Positions 24,501 through 32,106 of a DNA stretch of 32,106 nucleotides are shown piece after piece. The notes beneath the pieces were generated by a model. It saw only the letters and a program-made list of their open reading frames with translations. It made no database searches and had not been told where the DNA came from. A program made the translations under genes and the position numbers. Positions within the stretch are counted from its first letter, which is position 1, and each line of letters opens with the position of its first letter. The stretch is from NCBI GenBank assembly GCA_001462255.1, contig LIUJ01000114.1, positions 1 through 32,106 of the forward strand, given 5' to 3'. Origin of the DNA: Fibrobacteria bacterium GUT77. GTDB lineage: Bacteria > Fibrobacterota > Chitinivibrionia > Chitinivibrionales > Chitinispirillaceae.

Positions 24501-24501
24501 A

Positions 24502-25089
24502 ATGGCTAACATATCGTACATAACGGCGTTATCGGCGTGCGCGGCGCTCCTCCTATCCGTCGGTTGCGCCCCCCAAAAGGCTCCGTTGCCGGTCGGCGAG
24601 AAGGTCATTACCGCTCCTCACCAAGAATTGACCGACGCCTCCCTGTACTTCTACCAAGGCGATGTCAAGCGATGGTGGTTGGACACCGACTACATGAGCC
24701 GTCCGCTGGCCGATACCGGCGATATTACCGTGGCCCCGGTACGCATTATCGTATACGATTCGCTGGGCAAGCCGTCTACCCGCATTGCCTCCGACTCCGG
24801 TTCGAGCGATTCCAAGATGGCGGTGTTCGATCTTTGGGGCAAAGTTAATATAAAGAACGAAGAGGGGATGATTGTAACCGGCGAGCGGCTCCGCTGGTAC
24901 AAGGACGCGCGGTTGGTCACCTCCGATACGTTCGTGCAGGTGGAAACCAAGAAGGGCGATATTTTGCGCGGTAAAGGGTTGGAGGCGCGGGACAATTTTT
25001 CGCGTTTTTCCTTCAACGCGGAGGTGCAGGGGGTTTTCCCCGACTTCAAACGCAGGATGGAGGAGGGCGATGAGGATTTTCTCCGATAA
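24502..25089 (+). CDS. lptC: LptC-like LPS export lipoprotein
   Basis: The 195-aa protein resembles LptC, the component that passes LPS from the LptBFG transporter to LptA in the periplasm. The beta-rich core contains VFDLWGKVNIKNEEGMIVTGERLRWY, characteristic of this family. Instead of the membrane helix of E. coli LptC it has a lipobox (SVGC, Cys22), so it should be membrane-anchored by lipid. No Shine-Dalgarno precedes the ATG, and the only Met before the lipobox is this one. The 3' end overlaps the next gene (OstA/LptA-like) by 20 bp, and the two are an obvious functional pair. Family assignment is good from the core motif and the neighbour. Confidence 0.85.
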   Translation: MANISYITALSACAALLLSVGCAPQKAPLPVGEKVITAPHQELTDASLYFYQGDVKRWWLDTDYMSRPLADTGDITVAPVRIIVYDSLGKPSTRIASDSGSSDSKMAVFDLWGKVNIKNEEGMIVTGERLRWYKDARLVTSDTFVQVETKKGDILRGKGLEARDNFSRFSFNAEVQGVFPDFKRRMEEGDEDFLR

Positions 25090-26614
25090 GCGCTCGTTCC
25101 AACGCGCTCTTCTTTCGATTGCCGCGTTGTCGCTCTGTTTTGCCGTGAGGCTTTGGGCGGCTCCGGCCCCTGTCGGCGCGCTTGTCTTGGAGCGGGCAAA
25201 CAGTAACGAGAATATTTACGACGACGCGACCGGCGACTTCATCAGTTACTTGCGCGGCGACGTTTTATTCCGCTACGACGACGTCAGCATATCGGCCGAT
25301 TCGGCGCTTTGGCGTAAGAACGACGGGATCATAGACTTCACGTCGAACATTACCGTAGAGCACAAGGGGCAGCTTATGACCTGCCAGCGGTTGTACTTCG
25401 CGAAGGGCAACAAGCTCCTCACCGCGAGCGGCGGCGTGCTGTATCAAGACTCCGCGAGAATAACGCGCATTTTAGGCAACACTGCGGATTACATGACCGA
25501 CAAAAAGGAGTGCACGTTGCGCGGCGATCCGCTGCTTACGCGGGTAGACAGCGCGTCGACCGATACGCTCTTCATCCGCGGGCGGACGATGATCTATAAC
25601 GACTCCACAAAAATCGCGAATATCCACGAGAACGTGCGCATAGATCGCGGCGAACTCTCCGCCAAGAGCAGGCGCGGCGAGTATTTCGTAAAGAAAAACA
25701 TCGCCAAACTGCGGGTGAACCCGGTGATAAACTACGAAAAACATCGCGTGGTAGGCGACTCCGTAGACCTTTTCTTCGGCAAAGAGACCTTCGAGGGCGC
25801 CGGCATAATCGGCAATGCCCACGGGCGCTACACGGAGGCCTCCGACACTACCAAAGACACAACGATAGCGGACATTTGGAGCGATAGCATGAGTTTGTCC
25901 ATGTACGACTCGAAGAAGGTAAACTCCATGAAAGCGTTCGGCAACGCTGTAGGTAAATACGTCGAAACGTCCGCGTCGTCGGGCGCGACGACGGCGACCG
26001 ACATCGCGAGCGACAGCTTGCACATGTTCATGTTCGAGACGGGAAAGATCCGCGAAATGAAGGCCTTCGGCAACGCCAAGGGCCGCTATAGGGAGTCCGC
26101 CGATACGGCGAAAAGCGTTATGTCCTCGGACATCACGAGTGACAGCTTGCGGGTCTCCATGTTCGAGACGGGTAAGATAAGCTCGATGACAGCGTTAGGC
26201 AAGGCGCACGGGCGGAACTCGGAGTGGAACGCGACCGGCGCGAAGGACTCGCTTATCACCCATATTTGGAGCGACAGTTTACGCGTGCGAATGTCGGATG
26301 CCGGAAAGATGCAATCCATGCGCGCATTCGGAAATGTGGTGAGCCGAAATTTTACGGTAGGCGACTCGGCGCGGACAAACGAGGTGTCGGGGCGTACGTT
26401 GCTTCTGACCTTCGGTGAGGGCGGGAAGGCGGAGAGGGCGATAGTGATGGGCGACGCCAAGAGCACGTACTTCATAGACGAGGCCGACGGCGGCGGTTGC
26501 AACACCGCGGGCGGGGAGCGGATAGTCGTCACGTTCGACAAAGGCAAGGCGCGGAGGCTTATGGTTTGGGGAGAAGCCGACGGCAAAGGGGCCGGCGGGG
26601 TATATTCTCCGTAA
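25070..26614 (+). CDS. lptA: LptA/OstA-like LPS transport protein with internal repeats
   Basis: The 514-aa secreted protein has a signal peptide ending near residue 30 (LWAAPAP). Residues about 50-200 match the OstA/LptA beta-jellyroll (GDVLFRYDDVSISADSALW, then ITVEHKGQLMTCQRLYF), the periplasmic LPS bridge between LptC and the outer-membrane LptD. LptA is about 185 residues in E. coli; this protein is nearly three times longer. From residue 248 it carries repeats of 43-44 residues with SDSLxxxMFETGKIxxMKAFGNAxGRY as core, consistent with further OstA-like strands extending the groove. ATG 25070 lies inside lptC behind AGGAGG (25061-25066), giving a 20-bp overlap and translational coupling. 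It could alternatively be an LptD N-terminal-like protein without the barrel. Confidence 0.82.
   Translation: MRIFSDKRSFQRALLSIAALSLCFAVRLWAAPAPVGALVLERANSNENIYDDATGDFISYLRGDVLFRYDDVSISADSALWRKNDGIIDFTSNITVEHKGQLMTCQRLYFAKGNKLLTASGGVLYQDSARITRILGNTADYMTDKKECTLRGDPLLTRVDSASTDTLFIRGRTMIYNDSTKIANIHENVRIDRGELSAKSRRGEYFVKKNIAKLRVNPVINYEKHRVVGDSVDLFFGKETFEGAGIIGNAHGRYTEASDTTKDTTIADIWSDSMSLSMYDSKKVNSMKAFGNAVGKYVETSASSGATTATDIASDSLHMFMFETGKIREMKAFGNAKGRYRESADTAKSVMSSDITSDSLRVSMFETGKISSMTALGKAHGRNSEWNATGAKDSLITHIWSDSLRVRMSDAGKMQSMRAFGNVVSRNFTVGDSARTNEVSGRTLLLTFGEGGKAERAIVMGDAKSTYFIDEADGGGCNTAGGERIVVTFDKGKARRLMVWGEADGKGAGGVYSP
25811..26345 (+). repeat. Tandem OstA-like repeat (43-44 codons) in lptA
   Basis: The GN(A/V)xG/S(K/R) core recurs at 25811, 25940, 26069, 26198 and 26330. 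Spacings are 129, 129, 129 and 132 bp, exactly 43, 43, 43 and 44 codons. Each unit pairs a SDSLxxxM strand with a GKIxxMKAFGNAxGRY strand. DNA similarity is partial. Confidence 0.85.
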
Positions 26615-26703
26615 AAAATCCGCAATGTTACCAAAACCGTGTATTATATTATACGATAATGACGGTACACAACCATATAGCCATATTGCGGAGGAGAAAA
26701 AAC

Positions 26704-27567
26704 ATGAATGTCAAAAAGTACAAAGTAACCGGGGAAAACAAAATCAGCTTGGACGACTTCGACACCGAAGACACCGGCGGATTCAGTTCATCCGACGACG
26801 TCAAGGGGATGATGAAGGACAACATCGTCGAGATCGCGAAACTCCAGGACCGGCTCTACGCGGAGGGTAAAACCGGTTTGCTCATCATCTTCCAAGCAAT
26901 GGACGCCGCCGGCAAAGACAGCGCCATAAAGCACGCGATGAGCGGAATAAACCCGCAGGGCGTAGAGGTCGTGAGTTTCAAACAGCCCTCAACGGAGGAA
27001 CTCTCGCACGACTACCTATGGCGGGCGTCCAAAGTCCTGCCGGCGCGTGGAAAAATCGCCATCTTCAACCGCTCTTACTACGAAGACGTCCTCGTAGTAA
27101 AGGTTCACAAATTATACGAAAATATGAATCTGCCGAGCCGTTGCAAGGGTAAGAACATCATAGAAAAGCGGTACGACCAAATACGCCATTTTGAGGATTA
27201 TTTGTGGGAAAACGGGATTGTAACCGTGAAATTTTTCCTGCACCTCTCCAAGGAGACGCAGTTGAAGCGTTTCTTGGAGCGGATAGAAAACAAAGACAAG
27301 CACTGGAAGTTCTCGGACGCGGACGTGCGGGAGAGGAAGTATTGGGACGATTACCAAGAAGCCTACCTATCGGCGATTGAGGCGACGGCCACCAAGAACT
27401 GCCCGTGGTACATTGTCCCCGCCGACAAAAAATGGTACACCCGCGCCGTAATCTCCAACGTGTTGCTCTCGGTAATGAAAAAAATAGACCCGCAGTACCC
27501 GGTCGTAACGAAAGAGCAGGAAGAGGCGCTGTTAGAAAGCAAGAAAACGCTGGAAGAACTGGGGTGA
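26704..27567 (+). CDS. ppk2: PPK2-family polyphosphate:nucleotide phosphotransferase
   Basis: The 287-aa protein starts at ATG 26704 with GGAGGAG (26690-26696) 7 nt upstream; the open frame to 26497 overlaps lptA and is not coding. It belongs to the PPK2 family (PF03976), which moves phosphate between polyphosphate and nucleoside mono- or diphosphates. The Walker A loop AMDAAGKD (65-72) is present. The FNRSYYED motif (121-128) contains the conserved Walker B/lid region, and Lys-Arg-rich lid motifs follow. Length and the absence of a duplicated domain fit single-domain classes, but class (AMP or ADP as acceptor) cannot be read safely. A TATATT (26645-26650) with no clear -35 lies upstream, so it may be transcribed alone. 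Confidence 0.9.
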   Translation: MNVKKYKVTGENKISLDDFDTEDTGGFSSSDDVKGMMKDNIVEIAKLQDRLYAEGKTGLLIIFQAMDAAGKDSAIKHAMSGINPQGVEVVSFKQPSTEELSHDYLWRASKVLPARGKIAIFNRSYYEDVLVVKVHKLYENMNLPSRCKGKNIIEKRYDQIRHFEDYLWENGIVTVKFFLHLSKETQLKRFLERIENKDKHWKFSDADVRERKYWDDYQEAYLSAIEATATKNCPWYIVPADKKWYTRAVISNVLLSVMKKIDPQYPVVTKEQEEALLESKKTLEELG

Positions 27568-27591
27568 CCGGCGTTTTTTGAACCGGCGGGA

Positions 27592-28881
27592 TCAATTTCC
27601 CACGGTGTCTATCAAATCGTAAAACGTAATATCGCCGTCAAACTTTCGGCTTCCGTAGTCGCGTATGAACTTTTGTAGGTACTCCTTGGTGTCGTCCCGC
27701 GGGTGTATCGTGATTCGGCGGTATTGGTCTTCTATGGCGGAGAATACGGAGCCTACCGAGTCGTTGGAAAAGTCTCTCGCGGGGACGAATCCTTTGTTGC
27801 CGTCGTGTATTTGGTGGACAAACTTCTCGTGGACGAGCCAGTTGAGGATACCCGTCGCCTGTTGTTCTGTGAGTTCGTAGGTTTCGCAGAACCGCTCGAT
27901 TGTCGGCGGCGGTTCTTTCTTTCTAAACGCGCGGACGCAATCTATTATTATGCGTAACGTGATGTAGCTGCGGTAGTCGCCTACGCGCCTGTCCCAGCGT
28001 TGCGCGGCGCGCAGCAACGGGCGAAAGTTTTGGTGAACGTAGACTACCTGAGCGCCTATCAGCAGGAGCAGGGCGCTGAAGTAGAGCGATATGAGGAAGA
28101 AGACGATGAGCCCGAAGGTGCCGTATATGGTTTGCGTTTGAATCGAGAGATTGACGTAGTAGCCGAACCCCCATCGCTCAAGCTCAAAGAGAGCGCAGGA
28201 AACGAGACCGCCTATGGCCGCGGAGGGGACGGGCACGCGCGTGCTCGGTATCAGCCAAAACATTACGGTGAAGGCCAGCGCGGTAAAGATTATCGGCGGA
28301 AAACGCATCAAAAAAAACTCTTGCGGCAACAGTCCGAAGATACCGCTGTGACGCAGTTGGTACGAGAGGAAGAAGAGTATGGGGCTGTAGACTATCACCA
28401 TGGTAAAAGTACGCAAACGGGTGAAGAACGGGCGCACGCGCCCCACCTTCCAAATGGCGTTCAAAGATTGTTCTATGATATTGAAGAGCCCCATTGCCGT
28501 AATTACGAGAACGGCGATGCCTACGCCCTTCAGCCCGCGGGCGTTTTGGAAAAACTCAATGATGTATCCCACCACCGTGGGCGGGGAAAACGGTAAAAGC
28601 GCTGTAACCGCGCGCTCCACGTGGTGCGGGGTGATCTCGGCAATGCTCGCGAGCAAAAGGGCGGCCGTGGCTATGAGCGGAATAAGGGTGACAAGCAACA
28701 CGAACGCGATTCCCGAAGCGCGGCTTGTACAGTGGTTCTGAATGTATTCGGATACTACGACCCGCACGAAAACGGCGAACTTTACGGCAAGGTAATACGC
28801 ACGGTTCCTCCCGGCGGCGGCGGTCAACGCCTCGTTGGGGTTCTTTATTACATCGCGAATGAGATTTCGGCCCTGTTTCAT
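27592..28881 (-). CDS. YihY/BrkB family inner-membrane protein
   Basis: The protein has 429 residues from ATG 28879-28881 (a TTG four codons upstream is an alternative). It has six predicted membrane helices in the first about 290 residues and the family hallmarks SGIAFVLLVTLIPLIA, LFNIIEQSLNAIW and a YGTFGLIVFFLISLYFSALLLLIGAQ block (PF03631). These proteins were once called ribonuclease BN, but that activity belongs elsewhere. Their function is unresolved (possibly transport or envelope maintenance). The C-terminal cytoplasmic part (about 320-370: TIERFCETYELTEQQATGILNWLV) looks like a winged helix, as in longer family members. Convergent with ppk2, with only 24 bp between stop codons and no clear terminator. 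Divergent from the next gene. Confidence 0.9.
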   Translation of the reverse strand: MKQGRNLIRDVIKNPNEALTAAAGRNRAYYLAVKFAVFVRVVVSEYIQNHCTSRASGIAFVLLVTLIPLIATAALLLASIAEITPHHVERAVTALLPFSPPTVVGYIIEFFQNARGLKGVGIAVLVITAMGLFNIIEQSLNAIWKVGRVRPFFTRLRTFTMVIVYSPILFFLSYQLRHSGIFGLLPQEFFLMRFPPIIFTALAFTVMFWLIPSTRVPVPSAAIGGLVSCALFELERWGFGYYVNLSIQTQTIYGTFGLIVFFLISLYFSALLLLIGAQVVYVHQNFRPLLRAAQRWDRRVGDYRSYITLRIIIDCVRAFRKKEPPPTIERFCETYELTEQQATGILNWLVHEKFVHQIHDGNKGFVPARDFSNDSVGSVFSAIEDQYRRITIHPRDDTKEYLQKFIRDYGSRKFDGDITFYDLIDTVGN

Positions 28882-28968
28882 CGTTATTATCAAAAAGATA
28901 ATATATGGGATTGGAGGGAGTCAAGAGCAGGGAATAAATATTTTGCGGCGCGGTTCTTGGCGCCCTCC

Positions 28969-28998
28969 TTGATTTTCACCGCTCCCGTTTATTATATT
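28969..28998 (+). promoter_or_regulatory. Promoter of the transglutaminase-like gene
   Basis: TTGATT (28969-28974), an 18-nt spacer and TATATT (28993-28998). Predicted leader about 45 nt, followed by a purine-rich site AAGAAGAGG before the GTG start. Confidence 0.5.
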
Positions 28999-29051
28999 GA
29001 TATGCGGACGTCACAACCCCCAAAACCAATCCCAAAGAAGAGGCGCAATAG

Positions 29052-30833
29052 GTGATAACCGCCGACGCATTATACGACCCGCGCTCACCCGCATCCGTGG
29101 AAAAGTATTCCTCCGCCGTGACCCTTTCCGACATGGAGGTGTTCATCTTCCCGGAGCTTATGTATGCCCTCGTCCTCGCGAACGTCATGTCGGGCCGCCT
29201 TTGGGCGTGGAAGGGCGATCCGTGGTTTTCAAAGATTGCCGCCCAAAGCGAACAAAAACGCGTCCAGCGGCTCAAGCAGTTCATCATGGACCGCTTCTCC
29301 TTCAACCTCGACCTCGACACCTGGGGGCTGACCACCAAGGAACGGGAGATCGCGCGCTTCTCCGCGTTCATCAGCGAGGAGATCTTGGCGCGGAGCAACG
29401 CGCTGTTCGGGTACGAGGGCGACAAATACTACTTTGATATGGACATACGCCGCCACTTCGGGCTCGACAAGTACACGTCGAACGTTATCCCCTATTGGAA
29501 GACGGAGACCGTTGAGGCGATGGAGGCGTTTAGGTTCAAAGACGGGTACGCCGGCGGCGCCGGGGAGTGCGTCTCCTTCGCCGCCCTCTACGCCTCCGCC
29601 GCTTTCGCCGTGGCCGGCATCCCGCTCGACAAGATATTTTTGCTCGCCACGCCGCTCCACTCGCAGAATTTCTTGGACATCGGCGACGGAATACTAACCA
29701 ACAACCGCCGAATCGTTACCAAAAATATGTGGTACAACGGCACCGAGCTCTCGGCTAAGGCGCGCCGCGCCCTCGAAAACGAAACCGTTACCGTTGTGGC
29801 CCACAACACCGGTTGCGTACACACCGTCTTCCCCAACGCGACCATAAACAGAGCCCGCTACGGTCAACTTAAGGACAAGCTGACGAAGTTCATGTCAACC
29901 GACATTACCTACGAGATATTGGCAAACTTCTTGCGGCACAAGAGCGGCCTGCAAAAATACTTCCAAATATCGTACAATAGGCACGGCAAAACGCTCTACA
30001 TTGAGGCCGAGAAGGTTTACAGCTACGAGCACTCGAGCAAATTGCGCGTAGGCGACGACACGCAGGAGAATTTGCTGGCGGAGATCGAGGACGACGAGTT
30101 TTACACCGACCCGTGCCCGCACAGATTCGATTTGGGAAAGCTCCAAGCGTACTTGGGCGGGACCCGCGTATCCATAAGCAGCGCCGACGGTATCAATAAG
30201 CTGAAAGCGCAACTTGCCGACGGCCCGTTCAGCGGTTCGCGCATAGTCAACGAAATGATAAAATTCTGCGACACAAAACCTATGATGCCCCACGAGGAGC
30301 AAAAGGCGTGGGCGGAGCCGGGCCTGGTCCCGCCGATAAAACTCGACGGCGTAACGTGCGCCCAAGAGGCGCGCGAAGCGCTGACGGATCAACGCCGCAA
30401 CAACGAAACGGTCGATTTGGCGTTCATGGCCTTCAGAGACCTGTCGTCATCCCCGTGGAAGCCGTTCCTTAAAGCCGCCGCGGAGAGGAACCCGGTGTGC
30501 GCTATAGGCTGTAACGGCTTGACCGTCGACGAGACGTACAAATACCTGTCGTCGTCCGCCTTTGCCGACGCGTCGATTTACGACGACGCGTACCGCTTGG
30601 CGCAACCGGACGAGGTCTGGAACTACCGGCGCGGGGACGGGCTGGAAAAAGCCATAACCCTGGCGTCGGTGTATATCGGCAAAAAAGCAAGCCGCGACGA
30701 CGGCGGCGTAGAAACGACGGACGACGTGGCTATTGATATAGACGGGAAGGATGCCAGACTGAAGTGCGGTAAAGCGGAGTTCGTCTTTGAGACCCAAAAA
30801 ACGGTGAAACCGCCGAAACGCGAGGACTGGTAA
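29052..30833 (+). CDS. Conserved-looking hypothetical protein with transglutaminase-like core
   Basis: The 593-aa protein starts at GTG 29052 with AAGAAGAGG (about 29036-29043) upstream. There is no signal peptide or membrane segment, so it should be cytoplasmic. I do not recognise a named family for the whole chain. Residues about 165-225 look like a transglutaminase/papain-like cysteine-enzyme core: GECVSFAALYASAAFAVAGIP with candidate nucleophile Cys173, then HSQNF with His203, then DGILTNNRRIV where Asn217 sits at the usual Asp position. This suggests a protease, transglutaminase or amidase-like fold, possibly inactive. The N-terminal 150 residues are helical; the C-terminal 370 residues are unassigned. 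It has its own promoter and is not obviously in an operon. Confidence 0.65.
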   Translation: MITADALYDPRSPASVEKYSSAVTLSDMEVFIFPELMYALVLANVMSGRLWAWKGDPWFSKIAAQSEQKRVQRLKQFIMDRFSFNLDLDTWGLTTKEREIARFSAFISEEILARSNALFGYEGDKYYFDMDIRRHFGLDKYTSNVIPYWKTETVEAMEAFRFKDGYAGGAGECVSFAALYASAAFAVAGIPLDKIFLLATPLHSQNFLDIGDGILTNNRRIVTKNMWYNGTELSAKARRALENETVTVVAHNTGCVHTVFPNATINRARYGQLKDKLTKFMSTDITYEILANFLRHKSGLQKYFQISYNRHGKTLYIEAEKVYSYEHSSKLRVGDDTQENLLAEIEDDEFYTDPCPHRFDLGKLQAYLGGTRVSISSADGINKLKAQLADGPFSGSRIVNEMIKFCDTKPMMPHEEQKAWAEPGLVPPIKLDGVTCAQEAREALTDQRRNNETVDLAFMAFRDLSSSPWKPFLKAAAERNPVCAIGCNGLTVDETYKYLSSSAFADASIYDDAYRLAQPDEVWNYRRGDGLEKAITLASVYIGKKASRDDGGVETTDDVAIDIDGKDARLKCGKAEFVFETQKTVKPPKREDW

Positions 30834-31150
30834 GACGTTACAAAAAAACACACATATCCGTAAAAATGACGCAACACATTGATACACAACAAGTTACGTA
30901 AAGGCATCATCGCGGATTTAACCCATAACCTACACAAATTTAAGAATTACGCAATATTTATGTAACATTATACGCCTTAGAAACGCCTAATATACACGTA
31001 ATATGTTCGGATATTAATGTAAAATTATTGTAAAAAAAGTTGCTTTACATGACGCCGATATATTATATTGGGTGTCAACTGGGGGTATAAAGAATCGGGA
31101 AAAATGCAATATTAACCATAACTTTTAACTTAAATTAAAGGAGTAGCGTT
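30834..31150 (+). other. AT-rich upstream region of the outer-membrane protein gene
   Basis: No gene seen. The region is markedly AT-rich, contains an 8-bp palindrome TTACGTAA near 30893, several TTATGTAA-like words (30955-31035), and the promoter at 31040-31069. A repressor or activator could bind here, but no known site is recognised. Confidence 0.5.
31040..31077 (+). promoter_or_regulatory. Promoter of the beta-barrel gene with overlapping inverted repeat
   Basis: TTGCTT (31040-31045), 18 nt, TATATT (31064-31069). An imperfect inverted repeat TGACGCC (31050-31056) / GGTGTCA (31071-31077), 6 of 7 pairs, brackets the -10 and could be an operator. Leader about 75 nt. Confidence 0.5.
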
Positions 31151-31987
31151 ATGAAGAAGCTGTCTGTAGTTGCGGTTGCGGTGTGCGCGTTTGTCGGGTC
31201 GGCGTTTGCTGCTTGGGATTACTTTCCGCCTAAGGAGGCCGGGAAGGGTCAGGCGCGGCTTAATTTTGAGTACGGTATTGAGGATAAGATTTCCAATATC
31301 GGTATTGCCGTCAAGGGGCGTTATAGTATCATAGAGGGGTTGGAGGCTGCGTTGTCTCTGCCTATACCGTTGTCGAGTTCGTACGACGGAACAAGCGCGG
31401 AAGGGTATGCCGGTTTGTCGATACCTGCAATAGGAGTACGTTATTGGTTGCCTATGGGTCTCGGTTTCTACCTTGACTTTGGGTTGCCGGTTGACACTCG
31501 GTACGATAAGGATGATCTTTCGAAAGTCGGGTATGAGCCGACGATGAGTCTCGGTGTCGGTGCGCAATTTTCCACCAAGTTTACCGAAGAATTGTCGCTC
31601 GGTAGCCAGCTTGGTTTGAATGTTCCGTTTGCGGGTAGTGATTCTAAATATGCCGACGGGATGGGTTTGGTAATTGGCGCGGAGTTGGATTACTCGGTCG
31701 GTAGCCTTACACCGTTCCTTGGCGCGGAAGCGTCTCTTGGTTTGACGAAGCCGAAGTTTGACGGAGAAGAAATACCGAATAGCGAAGCAGATCCGTTTGG
31801 AATTGATGTGTGGGTAGGTGCTGCGTATTCAATAAATGACATGTTCGGTGTCGACTTGTCCGCGAAGTTTGGATTCAGCGATAAGTATAAAACACTGCCA
31901 ACATTTGATCCGGTTACGTTTGCTGTGATAGAAGGTGAGTCTTACATCCCTATCACTATCGGTTTTAATTTCGACTTCAACTTCTAA
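31151..31987 (+). CDS. Outer-membrane beta-barrel protein
   Basis: The 278-aa protein has a textbook signal peptide (MKKLSVVAVAVCAFVGSAFA, cleavage before Ala21-Trp22). The mature part alternates polar and hydrophobic residues in about ten or more strands (for example GFYLDFGLPVD, MSLGVGAQFSTKF, LVIGAELDY) and ends FNFDFNF with a terminal Phe, the usual barrel-assembly signal. It is therefore an outer-membrane barrel; I do not recognise a specific porin family. AAAGGAG (31137-31143) lies 7 nt before ATG, a promoter is at 31040-31069 and a strong terminator follows. Codons ending in T (GGT, GTT, CTT) are much commoner than in neighbouring genes, which prefer GGC/CGC, as expected for an abundant protein. 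A monocistronic unit; function in adhesion or transport is open. Confidence 0.85.
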   Translation: MKKLSVVAVAVCAFVGSAFAAWDYFPPKEAGKGQARLNFEYGIEDKISNIGIAVKGRYSIIEGLEAALSLPIPLSSSYDGTSAEGYAGLSIPAIGVRYWLPMGLGFYLDFGLPVDTRYDKDDLSKVGYEPTMSLGVGAQFSTKFTEELSLGSQLGLNVPFAGSDSKYADGMGLVIGAELDYSVGSLTPFLGAEASLGLTKPKFDGEEIPNSEADPFGIDVWVGAAYSINDMFGVDLSAKFGFSDKYKTLPTFDPVTFAVIEGESYIPITIGFNFDFNF

Positions 31988-32018
31988 GAACCGTTTAGCG
32001 ACAGTTTTCAGCAATCCC

Positions 32019-32055
32019 AACCGCGTCTCCCATCCGGGGGCGCGGTTTTTTGTTT
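32019..32055 (+). terminator. Rho-independent terminator after the beta-barrel gene
   Basis: AACCGCG (32019-32025) pairs with CGCGGTT (32041-32047), followed by a T-run continuing to 32051 and TTTG beyond. It starts about 30 bp after the stop codon. Confidence 0.88.
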
Positions 32056-32106
32056 GTGTTAGTTGTTAAAAAATCATGATGAGGCCGAGACTGTTACAAA
32101 ATTTGT

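Noticed and set aside
26497..26703. 69-codon extension of the PPK2 gene
   Set aside because: Overlaps lptA in another frame; ATG 26704 has a strong GGAGGAG and yields a normal PPK2 N-terminus.
27568..27591. Terminator between ppk2 and the YihY gene
   Set aside because: The two CCGGCG copies are direct, not inverted, repeats, so no hairpin forms despite the T-run.

Overview
The window looks like a chromosomal segment from a Gram-negative bacterium of the Fibrobacterota (Fibrobacter and relatives). The main evidence is two proteins carrying the FISUMP domain (Fibrobacter succinogenes major paralogous domain). LptC/LptA-type LPS export genes, an outer-membrane beta-barrel and a diaminopimelate pathway gene (dapF) fit a diderm cell. 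A FliK-like protein next to an FlhB C-terminal-like protein suggests flagella or a flagellar remnant. There are no rRNA or tRNA genes, CRISPR arrays or insertion sequences that I could recognise, so lineage below phylum is inference.

Layout. 1-3.5 kb: 3' end of an AAA-ATPase/PD-(D/E)XK protein, a sensor-only chemoreceptor-like membrane protein, and a two-gene RloA/RloB (ATPase plus TOPRIM-like nuclease) operon that resembles a phage-defence pair. 3.6-9.7 kb (all minus strand): secreted CsgG/LpoB-like protein fused to a FISUMP domain, hisD, and glycogen phosphorylase with its own promoter and terminator. 9.7-11.0 kb: a 17-codon leader ORF with two mutually exclusive hairpins in front of a DMT-type transporter. 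11.2-15.8 kb (minus): flhB-CTD-like plus an enormous Asn-rich FliK-like protein. 16.1-22.1 kb (plus): a DUF4914 P-loop protein, a PLD-SNF2 helicase fusion, dapF. 22.2-24.3 kb: AAA_14/DUF4143 ATPase with a long hairpin at its predicted mRNA 5' end, converging on a FISUMP lipoprotein. 24.5-27.6 kb (plus): lptC-like lipoprotein overlapping a repeat-expanded lptA/OstA-like gene, then a PPK2-type polyphosphate kinase. 27.6-28.9 kb (minus): YihY/BrkB membrane protein. 29.0-32.1 kb (plus): an uncharacterised transglutaminase-like protein and a strongly expressed-looking outer-membrane beta-barrel with promoter and terminator.

How the genes work together. Most are housekeeping or envelope genes (LPS export, peptidoglycan/lysine, histidine, glycogen, polyphosphate) in short units. 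Accessory elements are scattered between them: RloAB, the PLD-helicase, the PD-(D/E)XK protein and the AAA_14 ATPase. Several promoters can be read directly and share a TTGNNN, 17-18 nt, TATATT architecture. The most unusual items are the putative attenuator before the transporter, the giant Asn-rich hook-length protein beside an FlhB-fragment mimic, the DUF4914 P-loop protein, and the PLD-helicase whose PLD histidine is replaced by glutamine.
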